Origin: Kitagawia praeruptora
Lineage: Eukaryota; Streptophyta; Magnoliopsida; Apiales; Apiaceae
Assembly: GCA_037693485.1 (NCBI GenBank)
Contig: CM075346.1
Span: 96,454,501 to 96,518,500 of the forward strand
Direction: 5' to 3'
DNA: 64,000 bases
The position numbers and the translations under genes are program-made. Numbering within the stretch: position 1 is the first letter of the stretch; the number at the start of each line of letters is the position of its first letter. Positions 49,480 through 60,216 of this stretch are shown here, piece after piece. A model generated the notes under the pieces. It saw only the letters and a list, made by a program, of their open reading frames with translations, made no database searches and was not told where the DNA came from.

Positions 49480-50549
49480 TAGTTAGAAAATGTGGGTTTT
49501 AGACCCACATTGTCGAGTCATTTTGAGCTCCGATTTGAGTGTGCCTTGTGTGCGTGTTTGCAACAAGTCGTGCTTGGAGAGTGTTCTCCTCCGTGAGAGC
49601 TTTCCAATGCATATTTAAACACTCAAAACGACTAAGGGATGGATGAGTTATGATTATCCAAAGTTGCCCCCTTAGAAGTGGAAAGTTTAGAATGGAACTT
49701 GAAGTCCCACATTGAAATGGAAAAGGAGTTTCCTTTAATTTATATAGTACAACACATGAGTAGTGTTCACTTGTGTTGGTTAAGTGTTGCTCCATCTCCT
49801 ACGTGCGCGCAGGGGGGTGCAAATCATGGGATTTCGAGGGAGAATTCGTGGTTTCGCAAGCCTTCGTGCTTTCCGCGTGTGCGACCTGCGGACACGAATG
49901 CAGCAGAAAATTGGGCCGAACCGGACTAGTTTTGCTAATTATTATTTCCACAGGGCTTGGGCTTAAAATATGACTTAGTTTAATTCGATTTCGGAATTAA
50001 TTTCTGGTTAAGTTAATTCAATTTTGGAATTAATTACTAGATAAGATAATTCGATTTTGGAATTAATTGAGGTAAATCAATTCTGTTTTTTGTAACGAAT
50101 TGTTTGCCACCGCCTTACCTTAATTAATTAACTCGGTTAATTAATAAAGGAAAATTGCCACCGACTTTTTGATTAGCACAGCTAATTAATTAGGGCAATT
50201 GTGTAGCGCACAAGTTTTCCAATCCTATAAATACTCATCTAGAGCTCTAGGATTATTCAATCGAAAACACATCTCCTCTTCTCATACACAGCCTCCTCTT
50301 CCTTCGGTGATATTCTTGCTCGGTTTCAAGTTCGCTGAGAGTAACGCTTTTATAGCTTTACTGCAATCCGTTTTATCCTGGGAGGCGTTTCGCTCGCACA
50401 TACGGTGAGGGCAAATACGCTTTAAGGAGACAGTCATGCACTGGACTCGGGTTTTTCTGTTCCTGTCTTCTCCTTATTTGTTTTATTTGTTCTGTTATTC
50501 ACACACACGATTGTTATTGTTTTGTACTATTTTCACAGATTGTCTAACA
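49480..50549 (+). mobile_element. Solo LTR G (1070 bp), TSD GATCA
   Basis: GATCA lies at 49475-49479 and 50550-50554. The element starts TAGTTAGAAAATG (one extra A relative to TGTTAG) and ends TTGTCTAACA. TATAAATACTC near 50226 is the likely promoter. Three tandem units around TTTTGGAATTAATT lie at about 49985-50070. Confidence 0.8.
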
Positions 50550-50554
50550 GATCA

Positions 50555-51162
50555 AGCCATGCGTAGTTCTTGAAGAGCAAGAAACCTAACCCATGCGTAG
50601 TTTTTGGAGAGTAAGAAACCTAAACGGGTTAGGTTTCTTGCCATACGGTCCAGTTTCAGGAATGTTCCACGATGAGGCCTAACCATAAAGGCCCAAGGTC
50701 CGTTTATGATCTCAAGACTTCACGGATAAGAAAACTTCCCCCATCGAGTACTAGTCCTCACCGCTACCAGCTATTTCCCGATTTCATAGTTGTAGGTATA
50801 GTTATGCTTTACCCTAAATGTAGAGCGCATTCTTATTTCTCAAATGAGAAACACCCACCAGATAACAGGACAAGTGACTCCAAGTTTTTAGGTGCATAGT
50901 GCAGGATTATCCTGAAATTTCCCAATGAGGGCACGCCCATTGATAACAGGAACAGAGCTCCTAAAGCACACACCAATAATCCACCCTACTTCCCCAGTGA
51001 GGGCACGATCATTGACTATAGAAGAGGGTCTTCAACACCCAAGAATACCCTTAGAGGCCTTCTACGATGGGCATCCCCCTCCTGGTATACTCCCAACAGG
51101 AAATTCTTCATCAATTCACCAGAAAACAACTAATTGCAACCTCCTTGATTTCCTTCAATTAC
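50555..51162. other. Unassigned sequence with short repeats
   Basis: CATGCGTAGTT...GTAAGAAACCTAA is repeated at 50559 and 50593 and then partly inverted (GGTTAGGTTTCTTGCC). GTGAGGGCACG-type segments recur at about 50925 and 50998. No domain is recognised. Confidence 0.4.
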
Positions 51163-51167
51163 GGAGG

Positions 51168-51469
51168 TGTTAGAATATAATATAAACATCCGGTTGGGCC
51201 TTCCTCTAACACCTTAAGGTTTTAGATGAGTTGGTTACTTAACATGGTATCAGAGCCCATGCACGGTTCGACTCTCTACGACCCCCAATATTCTAAGAAT
51301 TTATTATGGACACGAAGGCAAATTAATGTCCCAAAGATGGGTGCCCGTGATCCACACTCTTCGACCCATAAATGGGCTCTCAAGTAAGGGGGAGTGTTAG
51401 AATATAATATAAAGATCCGGTTGGGCCTTCCTCTAACACCTTAAGGTTTTTGATGAGTTGGTTACTTAA
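51168..51469 (+). mobile_element. TRIM (miniature LTR retrotransposon)
   Basis: Terminal repeats of about 77 bp lie at 51168-51244 and 51395-51469 (TGTTAGAATATAATATAAA...GGTTACTTAA). A PBS, TGGTATCAGAGCC, lies at 51245-51257, and a polypurine tract, AAGGGGGAG, at 51386-51394. The internal part is only about 150 bp with no coding. The right terminus has lost its CA. GGAGG precedes the element and occurs again at 51490, a possible TSD if the right end is longer. Confidence 0.88.
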
Positions 51470-51544
51470 GGTTGGGCCCTCTAGGCTAAGGAGGTGAAGG
51501 CGCATCCTCTCCTTCATTTCTTTCTATAAAAAATCCTAATTTGT

Positions 51545-52110
51545 TCTATGGATTCCCCAAATTGAGCATGGTTGACTCGAATCTATCTAAAAAACATCCG
51601 AATGAAATTTTGGCTATAATAGTTTACAATGGAAGAATGTCTAATAGAGAGCCAGGTAATAATCAAGAAGCTGAGGATATGTAAAGGTTCTTCCCATGAT
51701 AATGGCCAATCTACAAAAATAAAAATATTAGGTAGTATTCAACATAGATATATAATCCCATTACTTGTATTTTGTTCTGATAAAGACTAATTTGCTTCTC
51801 CGTGAGTACATACCAACTGGAAGTTTAGGTGAAGTTCTACACGGAAAGAAAGATAGTAGCATCAAGTGGGGTACAAAACAGGGTTAAGGATAGCCATGGA
51901 AGCTTCCTGGATAGCCATAGAAGCTGCCTAGGGGTTGTACCTGTTATATACACAATTATTCTTCCACTATGATACCATGGTTACTTGGCTCCAATTTTGA
52001 AGCTCATATAACTGATTTTGGACTTGCCAACTTCTTCTAGAATAATTTAACATTAGAATGCATGATTGCAATTGTTGTCTCATATCTTTAAATAATACTA
52101 GTTTTAGGTT
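51545..52110 (+). pseudogene. CLV1/BAM-type receptor kinase pseudogene, N-terminal kinase part
   Basis: Recognisable in several frames: VIIKKLRICKGSSHDNG (kinase Lys region), KILGSIQHRYIIPLLVFCSD (subdomains III-IV), REYIPTGSLGEVLHGKK (hinge), IAIEAA, then SNFEAHITDFGLANFF with the DFG motif (about 52010) and TLECMIAI. Word order and wording match CLAVATA1/BAM LRR receptor kinases, which sense CLE peptides. Multiple frameshifts and stops occur, and the catalytic-loop HRD stretch is unreadable. The LRR ectodomain and membrane helix are not in the window. Confidence 0.75.
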
Positions 52111-52423
52111 AGTTCTACTTAGTACTAGAGTATCATATAATAATTCCCTTGTAGAAGGTTAATGCTTAATACTAGAACATCTTACACCAATTTAACACTG
52201 TTCCAAAAGAAAATTCTTCATTTGCTTTCATGCTTGCTCCTTGGTCACCTTCATAATGTTTAGAAGACCACAACCAATGGCTATCCCCACACATACATAC
52301 CCTTTCTAACTCAATTTAGAACCAAAACATTGATACTTCATTTTGAACTTAAGAATTTGTTTCCCTTATCCCTAGAAATCTTGATCGAATCTAAAGTTCT
52401 AAAATAAAATGCAGACATTAAGA

Positions 52424-53739
52424 ATTGCACACCCTTATATTCATTAACTCTCGTTATGAAGAAATAACAAGATTCTTATGGAAAGGCGACATCAATTCTA
52501 AAGGTGGAGCTAAAGTGGTTTGGCAGTCTATTTGTTTGCCTACGGAGGAGGGAGGGTTGTCATTCAAAAACACAAAAGAGTGGAACAAAGCTCAAATATT
52601 ACTCCATCTGTGCAAAATAGTTAGAAGAGACAAGTCTCTATGGCCGTTATGGGTGAACACCACTGTTCTTAAAAGACAACACTTCTGGACTATGCAAGAG
52701 CCTACAGACTGTTCATGGATTTGGAGGAAGCTCCTGAAGCATCGTAGAGAGGCTCTTCACTTCATCTCTTACAAAACTGGCGATGGCTCGCACATCTCTC
52801 CGTGGTTTGATCCTTGGTGGCAAGGTAATTGTCTGGCTATCTCTAACAATGATGCTATCATTTACGAGGCTAACTCAAACCCCAAAAGCTACTGTCAATG
52901 ACCTCGTTAACACAGGAACTTGGAGACTCCCAATTCTCAACAGTAGGCATCATCACAATCATTCTTTGAGAGGGTGGATTCATGGTTTTGACTACCCCGC
53001 TTTTGATCTTTTAGCTATTGACTCTATTCTGTGGGCTGGCACTCCTATTTATAAGATTAACACCAGACGAATCTGGGATGCTATCCGCTTCAAGCTTCTG
53101 GAAATTCCTTGGCATCACCTTGTTTGGCATAAACTCAAAATCAATAGATATGTCCACCATCAGTGGCTGGTTTGCCATGGCCGGCTCAGTACTTTTCAGC
53201 GCCTTGCTTCTCTGGGATTGGACGTGCTGCAATACTGTATCCTATGTGTGGGGGGCACTGAATGCTCTGATCATCTCATGGTTAAGTGCAGTTATAGTTC
53301 TTACGTTCTAGACCATCTCAGTTCGCTTATAGGGAACTGTGAACACAAATTTCCCACTTAGAATACCCTTCTTTCTACCTGGGGTATTGTCTCTAATTCT
53401 GCTCACAAACACATGCTTCTCCTTGGTGCTCAAGTCTTCAGCTACCATGTCTGGAGGGAAAGGCTGTGTTGGTCCGAAGAAACTACTTGAAGGGATTGTT
53501 ACTGATATATAAAAGCTAGATTAATGACTTCTGACTGGTTTGTAAATATAGCTAATGATTACAACTATTCTAGTTGGTTAAATAGATAGTTGATAGTCTA
53601 GCCTTCTTTTGCTTTCTATTTGCAATCTCCTTGGTAGATTGCTTATAGATAGTCCTCCCCTTCGGTCTATCATTGGGCAAGGGTTAACCCCTATTTTTTG
53701 CTGTTAATATATATATATCGAATTAGCAAAAAAAAAAAA
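52424..53739 (+). pseudogene. 5'-truncated LINE (zf-RVT region) inserted in the kinase pseudogene
   Basis: EEITRFLWKGD, KVVWQSICLPTEEGGLSFKN and WNKAQILLHLCKIV give the end of LINE reverse transcriptase. Then W-rich segments (SWIWRKLLKHR, FWTMQEP, GDGSHISPWFDPWW) and a zf-RVT block, VWHKLKINRYVHHQWLVCHG...CILCVGG.ECSDHLMVKC, follow. One frameshift lies near 52885. The 3' end is a 12-base A-run at 53728-53739. AATTGCACACC before and AATTACACC after may be a decayed TSD. Endonuclease and most of RT are absent. Confidence 0.82.
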
Positions 53740-53826
53740 CAATTACACCTCCTGAATGTTAAAGACATTTTATACAAAATCTAGTTTATATATATAAGCC
53801 TAATTTCATGTATTCAAGATGTGACA

Positions 53827-54215
53827 GAGTATGCATACACATTAAAAGTTGATGCCAAGAGGTTTACATCTTCGGTTTAGTACTCCTAGAGACTATAACA
53901 AGGCAAAAGCCAATTGGAGGATTCGAAGTAGATTGTTTGGACAATATTCACCAGACTAAAATTCAAATAAATTGGAGAAAGTAATGATGGTAAAAATCCT
54001 CGAGGAGGGACTTAAAAATGTACCTCTAATAACCAGAGGCCTGCAATGCTTCAACTAGAGTCTAGTTGAAGCAATGCATGTTTTTTTATGACAATGATCT
54101 GTGTTCAAGAACACAACATAGAACGCCCTAGCATAAGAGAAGCTGTCCAGATGATTTCACATGCTTGGCGACCTCGTACATTCATGCCAAGCACAGACAA
54201 GGATCCAAAATTAAA
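53827..54215 (+). pseudogene. CLV1/BAM-type receptor kinase pseudogene, C-terminal kinase part
   Basis: It starts at an apparent intron acceptor (GTGACAG) with EYAYTLKVD, then frameshifts to VYIFGLVLLETITRQKPIGGF, KILEEGLKNVPL, EAMHVF and ERPSIREAVQMISHAW, matching subdomains VIII-XI of CLV1/BAM kinases in order. Retention of the acceptor implies a non-processed copy. A 37-nt inverted duplication (54042-54078) interrupts it. Confidence 0.78.
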
Positions 54216-54639
54216 ATATTAATATTAATAAATTACCAAAAATAAATATAATTAATAAGTATTATCTAAATATTTACTTGTAGAAAATTGAATGATAAAT
54301 ATTTAATAAATAAATATTATTTAATTATGTAGTTATAAGGAATCACATCTGAGGTGAAGTTAAATAAATTATAATAAAATAATCTTCTACAATTATGTAA
54401 TTGCAAGGAATCGAACCCGAATATAGTGATAATCAATTTGATACTATTGAGACATACATGTCTATAGATGATGATAACAGATACCACAAGGTAGAAAATG
54501 AATCAAGGAATCGAAGTTGATAAATAAATCAGGAAGCTGACTGAATTGCAGATCAACTAAAACAACATCTTAAGAATGGATTTCTACAAACAGTTAGGAA
54601 GTATTTCTGTAACAAGCTATGAGATGCTAAAATCAAGTA
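54216..54639. other. AT-rich spacer
   Basis: No gene or element is recognised between the kinase pseudogene and element C. Confidence 0.45.
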
Positions 54640-54875
54640 TCAGTAATCAGAAGAGAGTTTGCTGCAACCATGCAAGTAATTTCGAGAAATCAAGAAAAGA
54701 AGAGTTCGAGAAGTCATTCGAGAACTTAACAAAAAGGGTTATTCGAGAAGTCCCAGTTCGAGAAGTCAGACTACTTTCTCATTCGAGAAGTCTACAATAT
54801 AAACTAATCGAGAAGTCTACATAATAGGCTACTCGAGAAGTCATTCGAGAACTTGGGTACCAAAATCAACTTGAT
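54640..54875 (+). repeat. LTR-like U3 fragment of element C with TCGAGAAGTC repeats
   Basis: Six TCGAGAAGTC copies and two TTCGAGAACTT copies occur between about 54706 and 54856. The same words are clustered in the LTR of element D (60790-61220), so this is probably a truncated related LTR. It passes abruptly at GCGTGCAG into pol. Confidence 0.6.
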
Positions 54876-57800
54876 TTGATTTTGATGCGTGCAGGGAGAC
54901 AGAAAGAATCTTTGGTATCTGGATATAGGCACATGACTGGAGATTCTACCCTGCTCACTAAGTTCGAGGAGAGAACTGGCCCTAGCATTACCTTTGAAGA
55001 CAACAACAAGGGATTTACTAGAGGATATGGCTTGATTTCACATGGAAATGTTGTTATTGAGGAAGTAGCACTGGTTGATGGCCTTAAGCACAATTTGCTT
55101 GGTATCAGTCAACTATGTGATAAAAATCAGAATGTCTGGTTCACATCTGAAGCTTGTGTTGTTTTCAAGAAAAACGACAACAAGGTAGTGATGACAGGAA
55201 ACAGAAAAGGAAATGTGTACATTGCTGACTTCAACTCAACGAGTGCCAACTCTGCTACATGCCTTTTCAGCAAGGCAAGCATGGATGAAGGATGGCTTTG
55301 GCACAAGAGACTGTCTCACTTAAGTTTTAAAGCCATGAATGAATTGGTCAAGAAGGATTTGGTCAGAGGCATTCCAAAATTGGAGTTCTCCAAGTATGGG
55401 CTATGTGATGCATGCCAAAAGGGGAAGAAAAAGAAGGCCTCTTTCAAATCCAAGTCAATGTCTTCAATTGATCAGTCCTTACAGCTACTGCACATGGATC
55501 TATTTGGACCAATCAATGTACTGTCGATATCTAACAAGAAGTATTGTCTTGTAATTGTTGATGATTTCCCCAAATACGTACACTTGGACTTTCTTTCTAC
55601 ATTCGAAAGATGAGGCAAGTGAAATCATTATCAAGCATATCAAGATAGTCAACAACAATTCAATCTTCAAAGTAAGAAGGATTAGAAGTGACAATGGAAC
55701 TGAGTTCAAGAATTCTATGTTAAGAGATTTCTATGAAGAAGAAGGGATCACTCAAGAATTCTCTGCATCAAGAACACCTCAACAAAATGGTGTAGTGGAG
55801 AGGAAGAACATAACTCTTATTGAAGCTGCAAGGACTATGCTTGAAGAATCAAAGTTGCCAACATATTTCTGGGCTTATGCTGTTAATACTGCATGCTACA
55901 CTCAGAATATATCTTAGGTCAATAAAGCAAAAGGCATGACACCTTACCGACTATTCAAAGGCAAGAAGACAACAATTAACTTTCTGCATGTCTTTGGATG
56001 CAAATGTTTTGTATTGAAGAACTATGGAGAGAGTCTTGGGAAATTTGACTCAAAGGCAGATGAAGCTATATTTATTGGGTACTTAGCTGGAAAATCTTAC
56101 AGAGTCTACTACCTAAGACTTAACATTGTTTTGGAATCCATACATGTTGTTTTCGATGACAAGAAAATATCTGGTCTAGTAGATGAAGGTTTTCATGAAT
56201 CACTATCATTCGAGAATGAAACAAATGGTGAAGAAAGCGAAGATGATGATGAAGAGAGGTTATCGATCGGTGTAGAGAACAGATATGGACCATCAGTTGA
56301 AGTGCAGAATGGACCATCTGTGGAAGAGCAACTCACACCATCTGTTAGAGATCATCTTGAAGCATGTGTTGAGAACCAAAGAGGAATATTTGTTGATAAC
56401 TCTATTAGAACCCCATTCAACTCGAGGTCCATACACTCAGGGGGAGTTTCTCATAGTCAACGCTCAACAACAAATCAAGATGGTCAATGTGAAGAGATAG
56501 AAGTAACTTCATCAAGGTCAAGCTTACCACCACAAAGAAAATGGACTAAGGATCACCCTTTTGAACTTATAATTGGTGACTCCAGTGCCAAAGTCCAAAC
56601 TAGGAGAGCAACTCGAGAAGAATGCTTGTACAACAGTTTTCTTTCTAAAGAAGAACCTAAGAAGGTTGAAGATGCTCTTCTAGATCCAGACTGGGTTTTG
56701 GCTAGCAAGAAGAGCTAAACCAGTTTGAGAGAAATGAAGTATGGAAACTTGTACCCAAACCTAAAGACAAATCAGTGATTGACACTAAGTGGGCATTCAA
56801 GAACAAGATGGACGAGAATGGCATAGTCACAAGTAATAAAGCTAGACTAATTGCTAAAGGCTACTGTCAAGAATAAGGAATTGACTTTGAGGAAACCTTT
56901 GCACAAGTGGCAAGGTTAGAAGCAATAAGAATCTTCCTAGCCTATGCAGCTCATGCCAATTTCAAAGTCTATCAAATGGATGTCAAGAGTGCATTTCTAA
57001 ATGGTATTCTGGAGGAGAAGGTGTATGTTAGTCAACCTCCTGGCTTTGAAGATCCAAATTTTCCAAAATATGTGTATTATTTGCTCAAAGCACTATATGG
57101 CCTGAAGTAAGCACCTAGAGCCTGGTATGACACACTTTCACTGTTTCTCATAGAAAATCACTTCATCAGATGTATTGTTGATACAACTTTCTTTTATAGA
57201 TCTGTCAATGGCTCTATGATACTTGTCCAAATTTATGTAGATGATATAATATTTGAGTCTACAGATGAGAAGCTTTGCAAAAGGTTTGCCAAACTTATGC
57301 AAAGTAAATATGAAATGAGTATGATGGGTGAATTAACTTATTTTCTTGGTTTACAAGTTAAACAAGTAAATGAGGGTATTTTTATAAGTCAAACAAAATA
57401 TGTGCATGATCTTTTAAAAATATTTGACTTAGCAGAAATTTATGTAGATGATATAATATTTGAGTCTACAGATGAGAAGCTTTGCAAAAGGTTTGCCAAA
57501 CTTATGCAAAGTAAATATGAAATGAGTATGATGGGTGAATTAACTTATTTTCTTGGTTTACAAGTTAAACAAGTAAATGAGGGTATTTTTATAAGTCAAA
57601 CAAAATATGTGCATGATCTTTTAAAAAGATTTGACTTAGCAGATTGCTCTTCTGCAAAAACACCCATGGTCACTGCCACTAAACTTGAGTTGAATACTAA
57701 GGAAAAGAAGGTGGACATTTCAAGCTATAGAGGCATGGTTGGATCTCTTTTATATTTAACTACTAGCAGACCTGATATTATCTTTGCTACATGTTTATGT

Positions 57801-58385
57801 GCTAGATTCCAAGCTGACCCTAGGGAATCTCATTTAGTAGCTATTAAAAGGATTTTCAGATATCCCAAGGGAACACCAAACCTTGGCATTTGGTACCCTA
57901 GAGATTCTGGTTTTGATCTAATAGGATATTCATATGCAGATTATGCAGGTTGCAAAATGGATAGAAAAAGTACCATAGGCACCTGTCAATTCTTAGGAAA
58001 CAAGCTGGTTTCATGGTTCAGTAAGAAACAAAATTCAGTTTCCACTTCAACAGCAGAGGTTGAGTATATAGCAGCTGGAAGTTGTTGTGCACAGATTTTA
58101 TGGATGAGAAATCAATTGCTTGACTATGGAGTTAAGGTTGAGAAGATTCCAATTTTCTGCGACAACACTATTGCAATTGCAATTTCTGAGAATCTAGTGC
58201 AGCATTCAAGAACCAAGCACATAGACATCAGATATCATTTCATCAGAGAGCATATGATAGAAGGTACTGTGGAACTACATTTTGTTCCAAGTGAGAAACA
58301 ATTGGCAGATATCTTTACTAAAGCTCTAGATGAAGCAATTTTCTCATGGTTGGTAAGTGAGCTTGGTATGTTAAACTTCTCATAA
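54876..58385 (+). pseudogene. pol: Element C pol (Sirevirus-like), gag missing, many breaks
   Basis: Protease remnant (SGYRHMTGDSTLLTKFE), integrase zinc finger (WHKRLSHL...CDACQKGK), core (LHMDLFGP, RSDNGTEF, QQNGVVERKN), RT (QMDVKSAFLNG, YVDD) and RNase H (STAEVEYIAAGSC, FCDNTIAI) lie in order and are close to element A. Breaks: a 4-bp GTAC insertion near 55578; a TAG at 55915-55917; a 1-bp deletion near 56704; a TAA at about 56875; and a TAA at about 57108. The first Asp of the protease motif is lost, and RNase H has SYADYAGC where A has SDSDYAGC. A 207-bp in-frame tandem duplication (57231-57437 and 57438-57644) repeats the YVDD palm. From 57216 to 58385 the frame is open, so this part is younger-looking. 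Confidence 0.9.
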
Positions 58386-59007
58386 TCTTTTAATATCTGT
58401 TCAGTTAGTTGTAGCCAGTGAATTCTATTCTCTGGATTTTATTTGTTTTATTTGCTTATTTGCATGATTACTCTGGAGATATCGAACAGTTAATTTCCTA
58501 AAGATATCGAATAAATATGCGTACTTGTTTGAGTTATCGAATGAATGTTATGCTTGAGATGTCGATTAGCTGATTTCCTAGAGATATCGAACTAGCTTTC
58601 TCACTAGAGATATTGACTAGTCAATTACTAAGAGATATCAAATCAGTTTATGTTTAGATAATATCGAATGGTTAATATTTGAGATATCGAATGGATTAAT
58701 TATTTGTTGATGTCATTTAATTGTTCTATCATTTATCCAGAATAATTGAATGCTTTGCGTGCTCTGTACTCTAAAATTATTTGTCTCATATTGATTAGAC
58801 TCAAGCCGTCAGACTTAAATAATTTTGGAACAACTTACACACATAATATTTAATTTTTATCTTTTCTAAATGATCTGTTAGGATTAGTCTAGGACACCGT
58901 GTAATCTCTTTTGCATGCGTTAGTGTGTTTAAAGAGGTGTGACCTTTGTTTAACCTTACATCCTTTTAACTCTTATATATTAAGTTGCATCTTACGACTT
59001 CTGGGCG
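58386..59007 (+). repeat. Post-pol spacer of element C with GATATCGAA repeats
   Basis: Between 58475 and 58695, GATATCGAA or one-base variants recur about seven times. The word is shared with the LTR of D. AT-rich DNA follows up to a TATA box. Confidence 0.6.
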
Positions 59008-59016
59008 TATAAATAG
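59008..59016 (+). promoter_or_regulatory. TATA box after pol in element C
   Basis: TATAAATAG in a GC-richer setting, about 80 bp upstream of ATG 59095. A CT-rich leader follows, ending CTCAAAAATG. Confidence 0.55.
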
Positions 59017-59094
59017 GCAGGGGTAGAGATCATTTAGACACACACTTACAAAAACAACCCTCTTTCTTCTTTTCTTCATCAACCTTTCTCAAAA

Positions 59095-59253
59095 ATGACA
59101 AAGAGCATCCTCAAGGTTTCTGTAGAAGAGTTTGAAGCCATGCCTTTCTACGAAAAGGTGATGGCTCTCCAGGAGAAAATAGACGAGCTTCTCGCGGAGG
59201 AGGAGAAGTCCATAGCCGCCACGCGTGCAGCTTTGAAAGTTCTACAGCCATAG
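59095..59253 (+). CDS. 52-codon acidic helical ORF after pol in element C
   Basis: MTKSILKVSVEEFEAMPFYE opens a peptide predicted to be largely helical (EKVMALQEKIDELLAEEEK). After TAG at 59251 the same frame stays open for 14 codons (SEGPDFVDDPAAAA), so the stop may be a mutation. TGTAATTTTTTTAATTAATG downstream resembles a 3' UTR end. Position and layout match the small ORF of element A, but orientation relative to pol is opposite (here sense) and similarity is weak. No family recognised. Confidence 0.45.
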   Translation: MTKSILKVSVEEFEAMPFYEKVMALQEKIDELLAEEEKSIAATRAALKVLQP

Positions 59254-59298
59254 TCCGAGGGACCGGATTTCGTCGACGACCCAGCTGCAGCCGCCTAG

Positions 59299-60216
59299 AT
59301 GGTTTAGGGGGAAGGGGGGACGTCGTTTAGTTTTTGTTAAGTTTGTTTTATTTTGTTTTGTTTCAATGGTCGTTTGACCATTTATGTAATTTTTTTAATT
59401 AATGAAATGATCTTTCCATCTATCAATTTTGTTCTGTTCTTATTGTTATAACCTGTCTGCATGTCTTAGATTATATTTTGACTTGATTTCATCAAAGAAC
59501 ACTTAGATAAGATAAAGTTATATTGTGCTTAAATCACCTAAGTTGTTTTAATAATCTAATCTCTGTAGTTTAGTAAAATTAATTCAACTTATGCGTATTT
59601 CTGAATCTGTAAGTGGTTAAGCATACATTTCATTGGCTTACTTCAATTTAATCAGTTCATTTCGAATCTATCTGACATAAACTGACTAGATTTGTTGTTA
59701 ATCTCAAGACCTTATTCATGTTGTTCTTAATTCTAACTTGACATGTTCATCTAATCAAAAAGTGAGCTTTAATGGCTACACAGTTGCACAGTTTCTTATT
59801 CCATTTGCAGTACTTCCAAAGACTTGAACTGACAACGAAAGACGATGATGATGTGTTGGTGTTATCACAAGAAAACTTGATTATTACATCAACCAGGTTC
59901 TTCAATTCTATCATTTGCCATGTGTAAAACACCTAGAATTAATGTTAAAATAAAAAATAACTAATTTGGACTCTGCTTTGAAACAGGACTAATTGGTTAA
60001 TCTTGAACACATGAATAGGTAATTTTTTTTATTTTACTGATTGAACTCTCACGTAAAGTTGACAAATTAAGGCATTAGGGTTAAATGTAACATATTTGCA
60101 AATACCTAAATGAATATCCATCACTATATCTGCAAACTTACTTCTTTTCTCTAAGTACAGCTTCAAGAACACTATCAATTTACTCCATCCAGTCCAAAGG
60201 TGTTCAGTATCTCTAT
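59299..60216. other. Spacer between elements C and D
   Basis: Mostly AT-rich. CATTTGCAG at about 59801 followed by a 38-codon open stretch (LELTTKDDDDVLVLSQENL) looks like a splice acceptor plus exon fragment on the plus strand, but no family is recognised. Confidence 0.35.

Noticed and set aside
49678..49973. Overlapping plus-strand ORFs of 60-83 codons
   Set aside because: All lie within solo LTR G, in three frames, with no domain.
50672..51173. Possible protein-coding gene (75 and 82 codons)
   Set aside because: The frames have no recognisable domain, contain internally repeated words and run into the TRIM.
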